Assembly: GCF_002407185.1 (NCBI RefSeq)
Contig: NZ_CP023563.1
Location: 2,232,001 to 2,296,000 of the forward strand
DNA length: 64,000 nt
DNA from: Brachybacterium vulturis
GTDB lineage: Bacteria; Actinomycetota; Actinomycetes; Actinomycetales; Dermabacteraceae
Reading direction: 5' to 3'
Below are positions 24,285-32,519 of this stretch, in pieces. Position 1 is the stretch's first letter. The number at the start of each line of letters is the position of its first letter. Position numbers and translations under genes: made by a program. The notes below the pieces were generated by a model. It searched no databases. It saw nothing but the letters and a program-made list of their open reading frames with translations, and was not told the origin of the DNA.

Positions 24285-27200
24285 GCCCTGGCCGCCGGTG
24301 AGGTCCAGCGTGTGCGGGAGCGGGTTGCCGTAGCGGTGGTTCGTGGCGCTGATCGCCTGCTCGTGCAGGAACGGCAGCAGCTCCACCCGGCCGTCGACGA
24401 CCACCTCGCCGGTGAACAGGGCGACCTCGATGCGGTCCGCGATGGCGGCGCGCAGGGCGGGATCGCTCTCGCCGAGCAAGCGGATGCGTGACTGCTCGAG
24501 GGCGGGGACCCGGCCCGCGAACTCCGCGGCGTCCTCGACCCGGACGGTCCGGTCCGCCTCCCGTGCCACCGCAGCGAGCTCCTCGGAGGCGACCGAGACC
24601 TCGACCTCGGCACCGACCGTCGCGGCGGCGTGCAGCACCCGCTGCAGCTCCTGCGCCGAGGTGCCGCCGGCGGCCCGGATCATCACCGGCAGCGGCAGGT
24701 ACCGCAGCAGGTTGATCTCGCCGTGGAGCTCCTGCGCATCACGCGGGATGAAGGTGCTCGCCCACTGCTCCCGGTCGCTGTGGCGCGCCGCAGCGAGCCA
24801 GGCCTCCGCATCCTGCGCACGGTCGGGAGCCCCGTCGGCGTCCGACCAGTCCATCAGGTGCACCAGGTAGTTCGGGCCGCCCGCCTTCGCGGTCTGCCCG
24901 ATCGCCGAGCGCTTCCAGCCGCCGAAGGGCTGGCGCTCCACGATCGCGCCGGTGATCCCTCGGTTGACGTACAGGTTCCCGGCCTCGACGTGCTCGGTCC
25001 ACCAGGCGACCTCCGTGGGCTCCAGCGAATGGATCCCGGCGGTCAGGCCGAAGGCGGTGCCGTTCTGGATCCGCACCGCGTCCTCGAGGGTCTCGGCGTG
25101 GATCACGCCGAGCACCGGGCCGAAGTACTCGGTGAGGTGGAAGGGCGAGGCCTCCGCGACCCCGGTGCGGACCCCGGGGGAGAACAGCGTGCCCGACTCA
25201 TCGAGCTGACGCGGCCGGGAGAGCCACTCCTCCCCCTCGGAGAGCTCGGTGAGCCCCGAGCGCAGCTTCTCGCCGGGCTGCTCGATGACCGGCCCCATCT
25301 GGACCGTCGGGTCCGTCGGGCGGCCCACGTGCAGGCTCAGCACCGCATCGGCGAGCTGCGCGGAGAACCGGCGGGAGGTGGTGACCGACCCGACCGTGAT
25401 CACCAGCGAGGCGGCCGAGCACTTCTGGCCGGCGTGGCCGAAGGCGCTCGCGGCGACGTCGTGCGCGGCGAGATCGAGATCGGCCTGCGGGGTCACGATG
25501 ATCGAGTTCTTGCCGCTGGTCTCGGCGAGGATCCGCAGCTCGGGACGCCAGGAGGCGAACATCGCGGCGGTGTCCGAGGCACCGGTGAGGATCAGCTGCG
25601 AGATCCGCGGATCGGAGACGAGGGCGCGCCCCACCTCGTTCTCGGGGACGTCGACGAGGGTGAGCACGTCCTTCGGCACCCCGGCCTCGTGCATGAGCCG
25701 GCCGATCAGCGCGCCGCAGCGACGGGACTGGGGCGCCGGCTTCATGATCACCGCGCTGCCGGTCACCAGCGCGGCGAGGACGCCGCCGGTGGGGATCGCG
25801 ACGGGGAAGTTCCAGGGCGGGGTGACCAGGGTCAGGGGGCGCGCCTGCGCGCTCACGTCCTCGAGGCGGGCCAGCTGCTCGGCCTGCTCGGCGTAGTAGA
25901 GGGCGAAGTCGATCGCCTCGCTCACCTCCGGATCGCCCTGCTCGAGGGTCTTGCCGGTCTCGGAGGCCATCACCTCCAGCAGCTCACCGCGGTGCGCGGC
26001 CAGGGTCCCGGCGACGCGACGCAGGATCATCGCCCGTTTCTCGACGCCCAGCGCGGCCCAGGCCGGCTGCGCGTCGAGGGCGCTGGTGAGGGTCGTCTCC
26101 ACGGCCTCGACGGTCTCGAGCCGTGCGGCACGGACCTCTGCCACGCCGAGCTGCGAGCCGCGGATGCGGTGGGTGACGCGCGCGGCCCACTCCTGATTCA
26201 TCGGGGTCGACAGATCGGTGTCCGGGGTGTTGCGGAACGCCCCGGGGACCGCCGGCAGGCCGGGGGAGCCGAGCTCCAGGGAGGTCGTCCCTCCCGCGAC
26301 CTCCGCGCTGCGGTCCTGGTCGCGGTGGGTGGGCGGCGAGGTCTCCGCCAGCGCACGCTGCAGCGCCCGGGAGAAGCGCTGCTGCTCGCGGGCGAAGAGC
26401 TCCTCGGAGCTGTCCAGCTCGAAGGCCGCGGAGAGGAAGTTCTGCGAGGAGGCGTTCTCCTCGAGACGTCGCACCAGGTAGGAGACGGCGACGTCGAAGT
26501 GGCGGGGGTGCACGATCGGCACGTACAGGCGCATCGTGCCGGTGGTCTCGCGCACCACCGCCTGCTGGCCCGGCGCCATGCCGGCCAGCATCTCGAACTC
26601 GACCCCGTGCCCGGGGCCGGCGGGGATGCCGCGGTGCTGCATCAGCAGGTGGGCGAAGGCGACGTCGAAGAGGTTGTGCCCGGCGACGCCGAGGTGGACC
26701 GCCTCGAGCTTCTCGGCGTCCAGCGCCTCGAGCAGCATGCGCTTGTACTGCGCGTCGGTCTCCTCCTTGGACAGCAGCGGCGCCTGCGTGAGGCCGTGCA
26801 CCGAGGCGTCCACCTGCTCCATCGCGAGGTTGGCCCCCTTGACCAGGCGCACCTTGAGCGGCGCCCCGCCCTCGGCCACGCGGCGCTCGGCGAAGCGGCG
26901 CAGGCGGGCCATCGCCGAGGGGGCGTCGGGCAGGTAGGCCTGCAGCACGATCCCGGCGTGCAGGGAGGAGAGCTCGGGACGGTCCAGGAGCTTCTCGAAG
27001 ACCTGCAGGGTCAGCTCGAGGTCCCGGTACTCCTCCATGTCCATGTTCAGGAAGGTCGGGTTCTGGCCGCGGGCGGCCTCGAGGTACAGCGGCAGCAGCG
27101 TCTCGACGATGTGGTCGACGGTCTCGTCCGCCGCCCACAGCGGCAGGTGGTCCACGATCGAGGACACCTTGATCGAGGCGTAGTCGACGTCCTCGCGGGC

Positions 27201-27728
27201 CACCAGCTCGCGCACGCCCTGGAGGCGGCGGTCGGCCTCCTGCGCACCGAGCACCGCCTCACCCAGCAGGTTGATGTTCAGGTTCGTGCCGTCGGCCGTG
27301 AGGCGCTGGATCGCGCTGCTCAGCGGGCGGGGGCGCGCATCGAGGATCAGATGCCCGACCATGCGGCGCATCGTGGCCTGTGCGGTGGGCACCACGAGCG
27401 AGGGGGCGAGTGTGGAGGCGGCACCGCCCAGAGCGATCACCCGGCGCAGCGGAGCGGGCAGGAAGGCGGGCGGGTCCTGGGCCAGTCGCTGCAGCTCCAC
27501 GGCCGCGGCGCGCGGGTCCTCCGGTCGGATCACCCGGTCCACGAAGGCCAGGGTGAAATCCAGCCCCTTCGGGTCCTGCAGCAGATCCGAGAGCATCTTC
27601 GCCGGGCCCGGGACCGGACGGATGGCGGCGGCGTCCACCCAGAAGCGGACCTGTGCCGAGACCTCGTCGAGGGTCGGGACGGGACGGTCGGCATCGCGCG
27701 GGGACTGCGAGTGGGGCACAGGGGACAA
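24264..27728 (-). CDS. putA: Bifunctional proline dehydrogenase / L-glutamate gamma-semialdehyde dehydrogenase
   Basis: A 1154-residue protein that oxidises proline to glutamate in two steps. The FAD-dependent proline dehydrogenase barrel covers about residues 70-480 (LNINLLGEAVLGAQEADRRL, YASIKVSSIV, RLVKGANLAMEQ, YKRMLLEAL). The NAD-dependent aldehyde dehydrogenase covers about 530-1020, with the catalytic Glu in ETSGKNS and the catalytic Cys in FGHAGQKCSAAS. There is no N-terminal DNA-binding domain as in E. coli PutA. TTG at 27728 is chosen as the start because GAGGAG lies 9 nt upstream; an in-frame GTG three codons later is too far from it. The final codons lie in a tandem repeat. Confidence 0.95.
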   Translation of the reverse strand: MSPVPHSQSPRDADRPVPTLDEVSAQVRFWVDAAAIRPVPGPAKMLSDLLQDPKGLDFTLAFVDRVIRPEDPRAAAVELQRLAQDPPAFLPAPLRRVIALGGAASTLAPSLVVPTAQATMRRMVGHLILDARPRPLSSAIQRLTADGTNLNINLLGEAVLGAQEADRRLQGVRELVAREDVDYASIKVSSIVDHLPLWAADETVDHIVETLLPLYLEAARGQNPTFLNMDMEEYRDLELTLQVFEKLLDRPELSSLHAGIVLQAYLPDAPSAMARLRRFAERRVAEGGAPLKVRLVKGANLAMEQVDASVHGLTQAPLLSKEETDAQYKRMLLEALDAEKLEAVHLGVAGHNLFDVAFAHLLMQHRGIPAGPGHGVEFEMLAGMAPGQQAVVRETTGTMRLYVPIVHPRHFDVAVSYLVRRLEENASSQNFLSAAFELDSSEELFAREQQRFSRALQRALAETSPPTHRDQDRSAEVAGGTTSLELGSPGLPAVPGAFRNTPDTDLSTPMNQEWAARVTHRIRGSQLGVAEVRAARLETVEAVETTLTSALDAQPAWAALGVEKRAMILRRVAGTLAAHRGELLEVMASETGKTLEQGDPEVSEAIDFALYYAEQAEQLARLEDVSAQARPLTLVTPPWNFPVAIPTGGVLAALVTGSAVIMKPAPQSRRCGALIGRLMHEAGVPKDVLTLVDVPENEVGRALVSDPRISQLILTGASDTAAMFASWRPELRILAETSGKNSIIVTPQADLDLAAHDVAASAFGHAGQKCSAASLVITVGSVTTSRRFSAQLADAVLSLHVGRPTDPTVQMGPVIEQPGEKLRSGLTELSEGEEWLSRPRQLDESGTLFSPGVRTGVAEASPFHLTEYFGPVLGVIHAETLEDAVRIQNGTAFGLTAGIHSLEPTEVAWWTEHVEAGNLYVNRGITGAIVERQPFGGWKRSAIGQTAKAGGPNYLVHLMDWSDADGAPDRAQDAEAWLAAARHSDREQWASTFIPRDAQELHGEINLLRYLPLPVMIRAAGGTSAQELQRVLHAAATVGAEVEVSVASEELAAVAREADRTVRVEDAAEFAGRVPALEQSRIRLLGESDPALRAAIADRIEVALFTGEVVVDGRVELLPFLHEQAISATNHRYGNPLPHTLDLTGGQGWARGRA

Positions 27729-27883
27729 CGGAGTCTTCTCCTCGTTCGAAGGTCACGGCGACGGTGCTGTGAGGGCGGGCGACAGGAGGGTCGATGCGAC
27801 CGGTGTCCCCGTCCCTAGAGCGTAAGACCTCCCGCCGCCTTCCGACACCGCGATCAGGGCCTGTTCGTGGAGGTTGTGTGACC

Positions 27884-27905
27884 GAAGTGGGACTGAAGTG
27901 GGACT
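27884..27905 (+). repeat. 11-bp tandem direct repeat between putA and the YtxH-like gene
   Basis: GAAGTGGGACT at 27884-27894 is repeated exactly at 27895-27905. It lies 156 nt from the putA start and 117 nt from the YtxH-like start, in the divergent promoter region. A binding site for a dimeric or tandem regulator is possible, but the sequence does not identify one. Confidence 0.6.
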
Positions 27906-28021
27906 GCAGAGACAGAGGGCGTCCGGGGCGGTGGGCGGAACCGGTTGGTCGGCGCTCCGGCGCGGCGCTGCGGGGCTGTGGCACGATGCAGGGCACACAC
28001 CCGACGATGCAGGAGGCAGTG

Positions 28022-28408
28022 ATGAAGAGGTTCATTTTCGTAGCCGGACTCGCGATCGGCTTCGTGGTCGGCTCGCGGATGGGTCGCGGGCCCTACGAGT
28101 CCCTCGAGCGCACGGCCCACCGGGTCGCCGAGGACCCCGAGCTCCAGCGGCGCGCCTCACAGGCGAAGGAGACCGCCTCGCGGGTCGCGCAGGACACGGC
28201 CGGTGCGGTCAAGGAGAAGGGCCCGGAGGTCGCCTCCAAGGCGCAGGGGGCGGTGGCCGGTGCCGCCGGCTCCGCCAAGGAGCGCCTCCACGCTCGCTCC
28301 TCCGACGAGCTGGACGACGAGGCCGCGGCCGTGGCCGAGAACTCCGCGGACAGCGCCCACGCCGGCGGTGACGCCGAGGTGGGCGAGGACAAGCCGCTGA
28401 GCTCCTGA
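28022..28408 (+). CDS. YtxH-like small protein
   Basis: A 128-residue protein with one N-terminal membrane helix (KRFIFVAGLAIGFVVGSRMG, about residues 2-21), followed by a soluble Ala/Lys/Glu-rich helical region and an acidic tail. The helix plus Ala/Glu-rich repeats resemble YtxH-domain general stress proteins, though similarity is mostly in the hydrophobic start. Its function is not known. GGAGG is 7 nt before the ATG at 28022. It is convergent with the thymidine kinase gene, with a strong hairpin between. Confidence 0.7.
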   Translation: MKRFIFVAGLAIGFVVGSRMGRGPYESLERTAHRVAEDPELQRRASQAKETASRVAQDTAGAVKEKGPEVASKAQGAVAGAAGSAKERLHARSSDELDDEAAAVAENSADSAHAGGDAEVGEDKPLSS

Positions 28409-28444
28409 GCGGGTCGCTCAGCTCTGGGCATGCGCAGGACCCGG

Positions 28445-28483
28445 ACGCGCCGGCATCACCCCAGGACGGTGACGCCGGCGCGT
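28445..28483. terminator. Bidirectional hairpin between YtxH-like gene and tdk
   Basis: Arms 28445-28460 (ACGCGCCGGCATCACC) and 28468-28483 (GGTGACGCCGGCGCGT) pair at 15 of 16 positions, with a 7-nt loop. It overlaps the 3' end of tdk and suits termination in both directions. Confidence 0.65.
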
Positions 28484-29064
28484 TCCTGCTCCTCCATGAA
28501 GCAGGACCCGCACAGCGACATGTAGGCCACCGTCTCCCCGTCGATCGCGACCTGCGCACCCTCGAAGACGAAGCGGCCGTCGACGGCACGGCAGTTGAAC
28601 TCCGCCTGGGAGCCGCAGCGGCACATGGTGGGCAGCTTCTCGATGTTGTCCGCGAGCTCGAACAGGCGCGCGGCACCGGGGAACATCGCGGTGCGGAAGT
28701 CCGCGCGCAGCCCGTAGCAGATCACCGAGACCCCGTCGAGCTTCGCGATCCGGAAGAGATCGTCGATCTGGTGGGGTGCGAGGAACTGCGCCTCGTCCAC
28801 CAGCACGCAGTGCAGCGGGCGCAGTCCTCGCTCGTCGGCCGCGGCGCCGACGCGCGTGCGCAGGTCGTCACCGCTCGCCGCGAGCACATCCACCCGACGC
28901 CTGGCACCGCCGCGGGCGACCACCCAGTCCTCGCCCTTGGTGTCCAGCGCCGGCTTCACGGTGAGCGTGGCCAGGCCCCGCTCGTCGTAGTTGTACGCGG
29001 TCTTGATCAGGGTGTCGGACTTGCCGGAGTTCATCGCTCCGTACTTGAAGTGCAGCTTGGCCAT
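28456..29064 (-). CDS. tdk: Thymidine kinase
   Basis: A 202-residue type II thymidine kinase of the deoxynucleoside salvage pathway, making dTMP from thymidine and ATP. It shows the P-loop GAMNSGKSDTLIK (about residues 9-21), the DEAQFL Walker B-like motif near residue 90, and cysteine pairs of the zinc/lasso domain (CRCGSQAEFNCRA and CGSCFMEE). The length and layout match the tetrameric TK family. GGAG precedes the ATG at 29064 by 8 nt. It is followed at its 5' side by the Eis-like gene with a gap of 27 nt and could be co-transcribed with it. Confidence 0.95.
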   Translation of the reverse strand: MAKLHFKYGAMNSGKSDTLIKTAYNYDERGLATLTVKPALDTKGEDWVVARGGARRRVDVLAASGDDLRTRVGAAADERGLRPLHCVLVDEAQFLAPHQIDDLFRIAKLDGVSVICYGLRADFRTAMFPGAARLFELADNIEKLPTMCRCGSQAEFNCRAVDGRFVFEGAQVAIDGETVAYMSLCGSCFMEEQERAGVTVLG

Positions 29065-29091
29065 GCGGGTGCTCCGGAGGTCGGGGAGGGA

Positions 29092-30333
29092 TCAGAAGGC
29101 GTCCAGGACGCTGGGTCGGGGACCGGCCAGCAGCGCGTCCAGGAAGGACTCGGCCGCAGGATCGGCGTCGGCGCGCAGGCCGAGGCGGCGGGCGTCGGCG
29201 AGGGTGCGGCCGCCGACGAGCAGGAGCGAGGCGGAGTGGATGTCCAGCCGGCAGGTGCCCAGCACCGGCGCCGCCGCTCCCGCCTGCTCGTCCGTTTCCG
29301 TCACCGTGATCGTGCCGTGCTGCACGGAGACCAGAAAGGTGCCGGCGGCCCGACAGGTGCCCGCAGGGACCGTGGCGTCCTGGACGACGAGTTCGAACGT
29401 GCCGTCCAGGGCGGCGGGAGCTCGGCGGGCGCGCAGGGTCGCGGCCGTGTCGATCACTCGCATCATCACCAGCGGTTCCGGCGACGGATCGGGGCGGGCA
29501 CCGCCACCGGGCAGCACGTCCAGGACGGGATCCTCGGTGCGCAGCCGGATCCGGACCCGCTCGGTCACCGTGGACCAGGAGCCCAGGGAGCGCAGCAGCG
29601 CCTGCCGGTCCGCACGGGTGCGGCCGAGGAGCTCGTGCACCTCGAGGCCGGGGCCGTCGGCGGCGTCGGTGCGCCGTGTCCAGGACACATAGCCCTGCGC
29701 GGTGCCGGCGTCGTCCTCGAGCAGCAGCGCGGACCAGGGGTGGGCGGGCACGGCCACGGGGAACAGCGGCGGCTCACGGCGCAGCATCAGGTTGTCGCCC
29801 GAGGTCAGCTGGTGATACAACCGGCGCAGCCGCGGCATCGACTCGGCGGTGACGGGCACCAGGCGCCGCCCCGGGACCGCGGGGATCCGCTGCAGATCCA
29901 CCAGCGGCACGAGCAGCGACCGCCCCCGCGCGACCACCTGGTAGCCGTACCGGCGGTAGATCGACGGATTCGAGGGATACAGCATCGACAGCTCCATCCC
30001 CTCGGCGTGGCAGCGGGCGATGACGGCGGCCAGCAGCGTCCCGAACAGTCCCTCCCCGCGATATGCAGGATGGACCGCCAGCCCCGCGATCCCTCCGCAG
30101 CGGGCCACGCCGCCGCCCAACGCCACCTGGTCGCGGCGGATCCTGGCACCTGCGGCGATCACGCCGCGGGGCCCGCCCGGCAGCGCGGAGGCATCGATGC
30201 CCAGCGGGATCTGGCCGGCGGAGAAGTCTCGGGGAGCGGTCGGGGAGGCCGGGTCGACGCCCCCGCCGAAAGCGCCGGAGGCCAGGGTCCGATAGCTGAC
30301 GAAGTCCTCGGCGGTGAGATCTCGAACGGGCAT
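29092..30333 (-). CDS. Eis-like GNAT N-acetyltransferase
   Basis: A 413-residue protein with two consecutive acetyltransferase-type domains and a C-terminal SCP2-like domain, as in the Eis family. The acetyl-CoA-binding segment is GIAGLAVHPAYRGEGLFGTL near residue 80, with the R/Q-x-x-G-x-G/A pattern. A tyrosine-rich run (SNPSIYRRYGYQV) follows, as expected. The C-terminal Tyr/Phe carboxylate cannot be certain, though the sequence ends in Phe (LDAF). Mycobacterial Eis acetylates aminoglycosides and protein lysines; the substrate here is unknown. TAGACT lies seven bases before the ATG at 30333, so the start is probably leaderless. Confidence 0.87.
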   Translation of the reverse strand: MPVRDLTAEDFVSYRTLASGAFGGGVDPASPTAPRDFSAGQIPLGIDASALPGGPRGVIAAGARIRRDQVALGGGVARCGGIAGLAVHPAYRGEGLFGTLLAAVIARCHAEGMELSMLYPSNPSIYRRYGYQVVARGRSLLVPLVDLQRIPAVPGRRLVPVTAESMPRLRRLYHQLTSGDNLMLRREPPLFPVAVPAHPWSALLLEDDAGTAQGYVSWTRRTDAADGPGLEVHELLGRTRADRQALLRSLGSWSTVTERVRIRLRTEDPVLDVLPGGGARPDPSPEPLVMMRVIDTAATLRARRAPAALDGTFELVVQDATVPAGTCRAAGTFLVSVQHGTITVTETDEQAGAAAPVLGTCRLDIHSASLLLVGGRTLADARRLGLRADADPAAESFLDALLAGPRPSVLDAF

Positions 30334-30340
30334 GCGGGAG

Positions 30341-30346
30341 AGTCTA
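30341..30346 (-). promoter_or_regulatory. -10 element of the Eis-like gene (leaderless)
   Basis: TAGACT on the minus strand with seven bases before the ATG at 30333. This is one of the strongest -10 matches in the window. Confidence 0.55.
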
Positions 30347-30399
30347 GGGCGCGGGCTTGTTGCATACTGACCACGCCTGTCCAGTCCAGAGGAGATGTC

Positions 30400-31380
30400 G
30401 TGAGCCCACGCCGTGATCGTCCGTCCACGGATGCGCCGCGCACCGGTGCCCGCAAGCCCTACACCCGCCCCAGCAGTGCCCATCGCACCGCCCGCGAGAC
30501 GCTCTCCAAGCGCCTCTCGGCAGGGGATCCGCGCAGCGACCAGCACCCGCAGCGGAGGATCCCGGTGGGGCTGTCCACCTCCTCCGTCTTCCCCGCCGGT
30601 GTCGAGGAGGCCTTCCGCCTCGCCCACGAGATCGGCTACGACGGCATCGAGGTGATGGTCTCCTACCCCAAGGACAGCCAGGAACCCGCGCTCCTGCGCG
30701 AGTACTCCGAACGCTATGAGCTGCCGATCCTCTCCCTCCACGCTCCCACCCTGTTCTTCCTGCAGGGTCTGTGGGGCCGCGATGCCTGGGTGAAGATCGA
30801 GCGCACCATCGAGATCGCCAAGGAGCTCGGCGTCCCCACGATCGTGGCGCATCCCCCGTTCCGCTGGCAGGGGAAGTACGCGCACGGCTTCGTCGAGGGC
30901 GTCGCGGCGCTCGAGGAGGAGCACGGCATCGCGATCGCGGTCGAGAACATGTACCCGTGGCGGCTCGGGGTGCGGGAGCTGCTGAACTACTTCCCCGACC
31001 ACGATCCGACCGATGAGCAGTATTCCCACGTCACCGTCGACCTCTCCCATGCCGCGACCGCGGGTGATGACGCGCTGGAGATGATCGAGCGGCTCGGTGA
31101 CCGCCTCACCCACCTGCACCTCACGGACGGCTCCGGGAGGACCACCAAGGACGAGCACCTGCCGCCCGGGGAGGGCAATCAGCCCTGCGCCGAGGTGCTG
31201 CGGCGCCTCGCCAACCGCGGCTGGGAGGGCTCGGTGCTGCTCGAGGTCACCACCAGCAACAATGCCGAGGTCCGGGAGCGCACGCTGCGCCAGAGCCTCG
31301 CCTTCGCCCGTCACCATCTCGGCCATCACCTCGAGGACGAGGTGGACGAGGGGGGCGACGTGGGATCCACCACCCCCTGA
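30400..31380 (+). CDS. Sugar phosphate isomerase/epimerase-like TIM-barrel protein
   Basis: A 326-residue protein of the AP-endonuclease-2/xylose-isomerase-like superfamily. After a basic N-terminal tail of about 50 residues (AHRTARETLSKRL), the barrel begins with PVGLSTSSVFPAGVEEAF and continues through GYDGIEVMVSY, LHAPTLF, PTIVAHPP, AIAVENMYPW, TVDLSHAA, LTHLHLTDG and EGSVLLEVTT. His, Glu and Asp residues in these strands would bind the metal. The substrate is unknown. GTG at 30400 is chosen because AGGAG lies 5 nt upstream. The gene ends 107 nt before oleA, but its link to olefin synthesis is not supported by family knowledge. Confidence 0.85.
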   Translation: MSPRRDRPSTDAPRTGARKPYTRPSSAHRTARETLSKRLSAGDPRSDQHPQRRIPVGLSTSSVFPAGVEEAFRLAHEIGYDGIEVMVSYPKDSQEPALLREYSERYELPILSLHAPTLFFLQGLWGRDAWVKIERTIEIAKELGVPTIVAHPPFRWQGKYAHGFVEGVAALEEEHGIAIAVENMYPWRLGVRELLNYFPDHDPTDEQYSHVTVDLSHAATAGDDALEMIERLGDRLTHLHLTDGSGRTTKDEHLPPGEGNQPCAEVLRRLANRGWEGSVLLEVTTSNNAEVRERTLRQSLAFARHHLGHHLEDEVDEGGDVGSTTP

Positions 31381-31402
31381 GGGAACCCCCAGACGCAGGT
31401 GG

Positions 31403-31408
31403 GACAAT
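31403..31408 (+). promoter_or_regulatory. Possible -10 for the ole operon
   Basis: GACAAT at 31403-31408 in the 107-nt gap before oleA. No good -35 is present, so this is only a candidate. It would give a leader of about 70 nt. Confidence 0.3.
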
Positions 31409-31487
31409 GACGCTCGCAGGTGTCGGGCCCGTCCCGGCCGCCCTGCGACGACGACATCCACACGGAACGACGAGGTAGCGCACTCTG

Positions 31488-32519
31488 ATGGCGAACGGGA
31501 ACACAGGGATCGTCCACAGGAACACCAGCCTGCTCGCGATCGAGATGAGCCTCCCGCAGGTCACGGTGACCTCGGACGAGATCGACGAGATGCTCACCCC
31601 GGCGCGCAAACGACTGCGGCTGCCCAAGGGCGTGCTGCAGCGCGTGGCCGGTGTGTACGAGCGTCGCTGGTGGCGAGATCGCGACAACGGCTGGAAGCAG
31701 GGCGTCGTGCTCGCCGCCGAGCGCGCCATGGCCAAGGCCGGCATCATGCGCGACCAGGTGGGTCTGCTGATCAACGCCTCCGTCTCCCGCCAGCATCTGG
31801 AGCCGGCGGTGTCCACCGGGATCCACCACTCCCTGGGCCTGCCCAGCAGCGCCATGAACTTCGACATCACCAATGCCTGCCTCGGCTTCGTCAACGCGAT
31901 GACGATGGCCTCGGCCATGATCGATTCCGGGCAGATCAAGTATGCCCTGGTCGTCGGTGCGGAGGACGTCGAGCAGGTGCAGCGCGGCACCGTCGATCGG
32001 CTGAACTCCAAGACCTCGACCCGGGCGGACTTCAACAACCAGTTCGCCTCGCTGACCCTCGGTTCCGGCGCCGCCGCCGCCGTGCTCGGCCCGACCGATG
32101 AGCACCCCGAGGGCCACCGGCTGAGGCACACCCAGGCACGCGCCGGCACCGAGCACCACGAGCTGTGCGTGGCGAACATGCAGGACATGCGCACCGACTC
32201 CGCCGGACTGCTCGAGAACGGCATCCAGCTCATCCTGGACACGTGGAAGGGCGCGAACGAGGACGGCTACGACTTCAAGAACCTCGACCTCGTCATCCCG
32301 CACCAGGTCTCCACGGTCTACATCCGCAACTTCTCGACGATCACCGGGGTGGGGATGGACCGCATCCCGGTCACCCTCGCGGACTGGGGCAACGTCGCCG
32401 CCGAGGCGGTGCCGATGACGCTCGCGCACATCCAGGACGACATCGAGCGCGGGCAGCGCGTGCTGCTGATGGGCGTCGGCTCCGGACTGAACACGGCGAT
32501 GATGGAGGTCCAGTGGTGA
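31488..32519 (+). CDS. oleA: Thiolase-fold acyl-CoA condensing enzyme OleA
   Basis: A 343-residue thiolase-superfamily (KAS III-like) enzyme. OleA condenses two fatty acyl-CoA molecules head to head into a 2-alkyl-3-keto acid. The active-site Cys is at about residue 131 (DITNACLGF), the catalytic His at about residue 272 (VIPHQVSTVYIRNF), and an Asn region (DWGNVAAEAVP) is near residue 300. The absence of a downstream acyl carrier protein and the presence of oleBC and oleD directly behind support OleA over FabH. Its stop overlaps the oleBC start by three bases. The ATG at 31488 has only a weak GAGGT site. Confidence 0.95.
   Translation: MANGNTGIVHRNTSLLAIEMSLPQVTVTSDEIDEMLTPARKRLRLPKGVLQRVAGVYERRWWRDRDNGWKQGVVLAAERAMAKAGIMRDQVGLLINASVSRQHLEPAVSTGIHHSLGLPSSAMNFDITNACLGFVNAMTMASAMIDSGQIKYALVVGAEDVEQVQRGTVDRLNSKTSTRADFNNQFASLTLGSGAAAAVLGPTDEHPEGHRLRHTQARAGTEHHELCVANMQDMRTDSAGLLENGIQLILDTWKGANEDGYDFKNLDLVIPHQVSTVYIRNFSTITGVGMDRIPVTLADWGNVAAEAVPMTLAHIQDDIERGQRVLLMGVGSGLNTAMMEVQW

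Noticed and set aside
24630-27818. A 1062-residue open frame on the plus strand opposite putA
   Set aside because: It is antisense to a confirmed gene, is rich in Arg/Gly/His with no recognisable motif, and arises from the third-position GC bias of putA.
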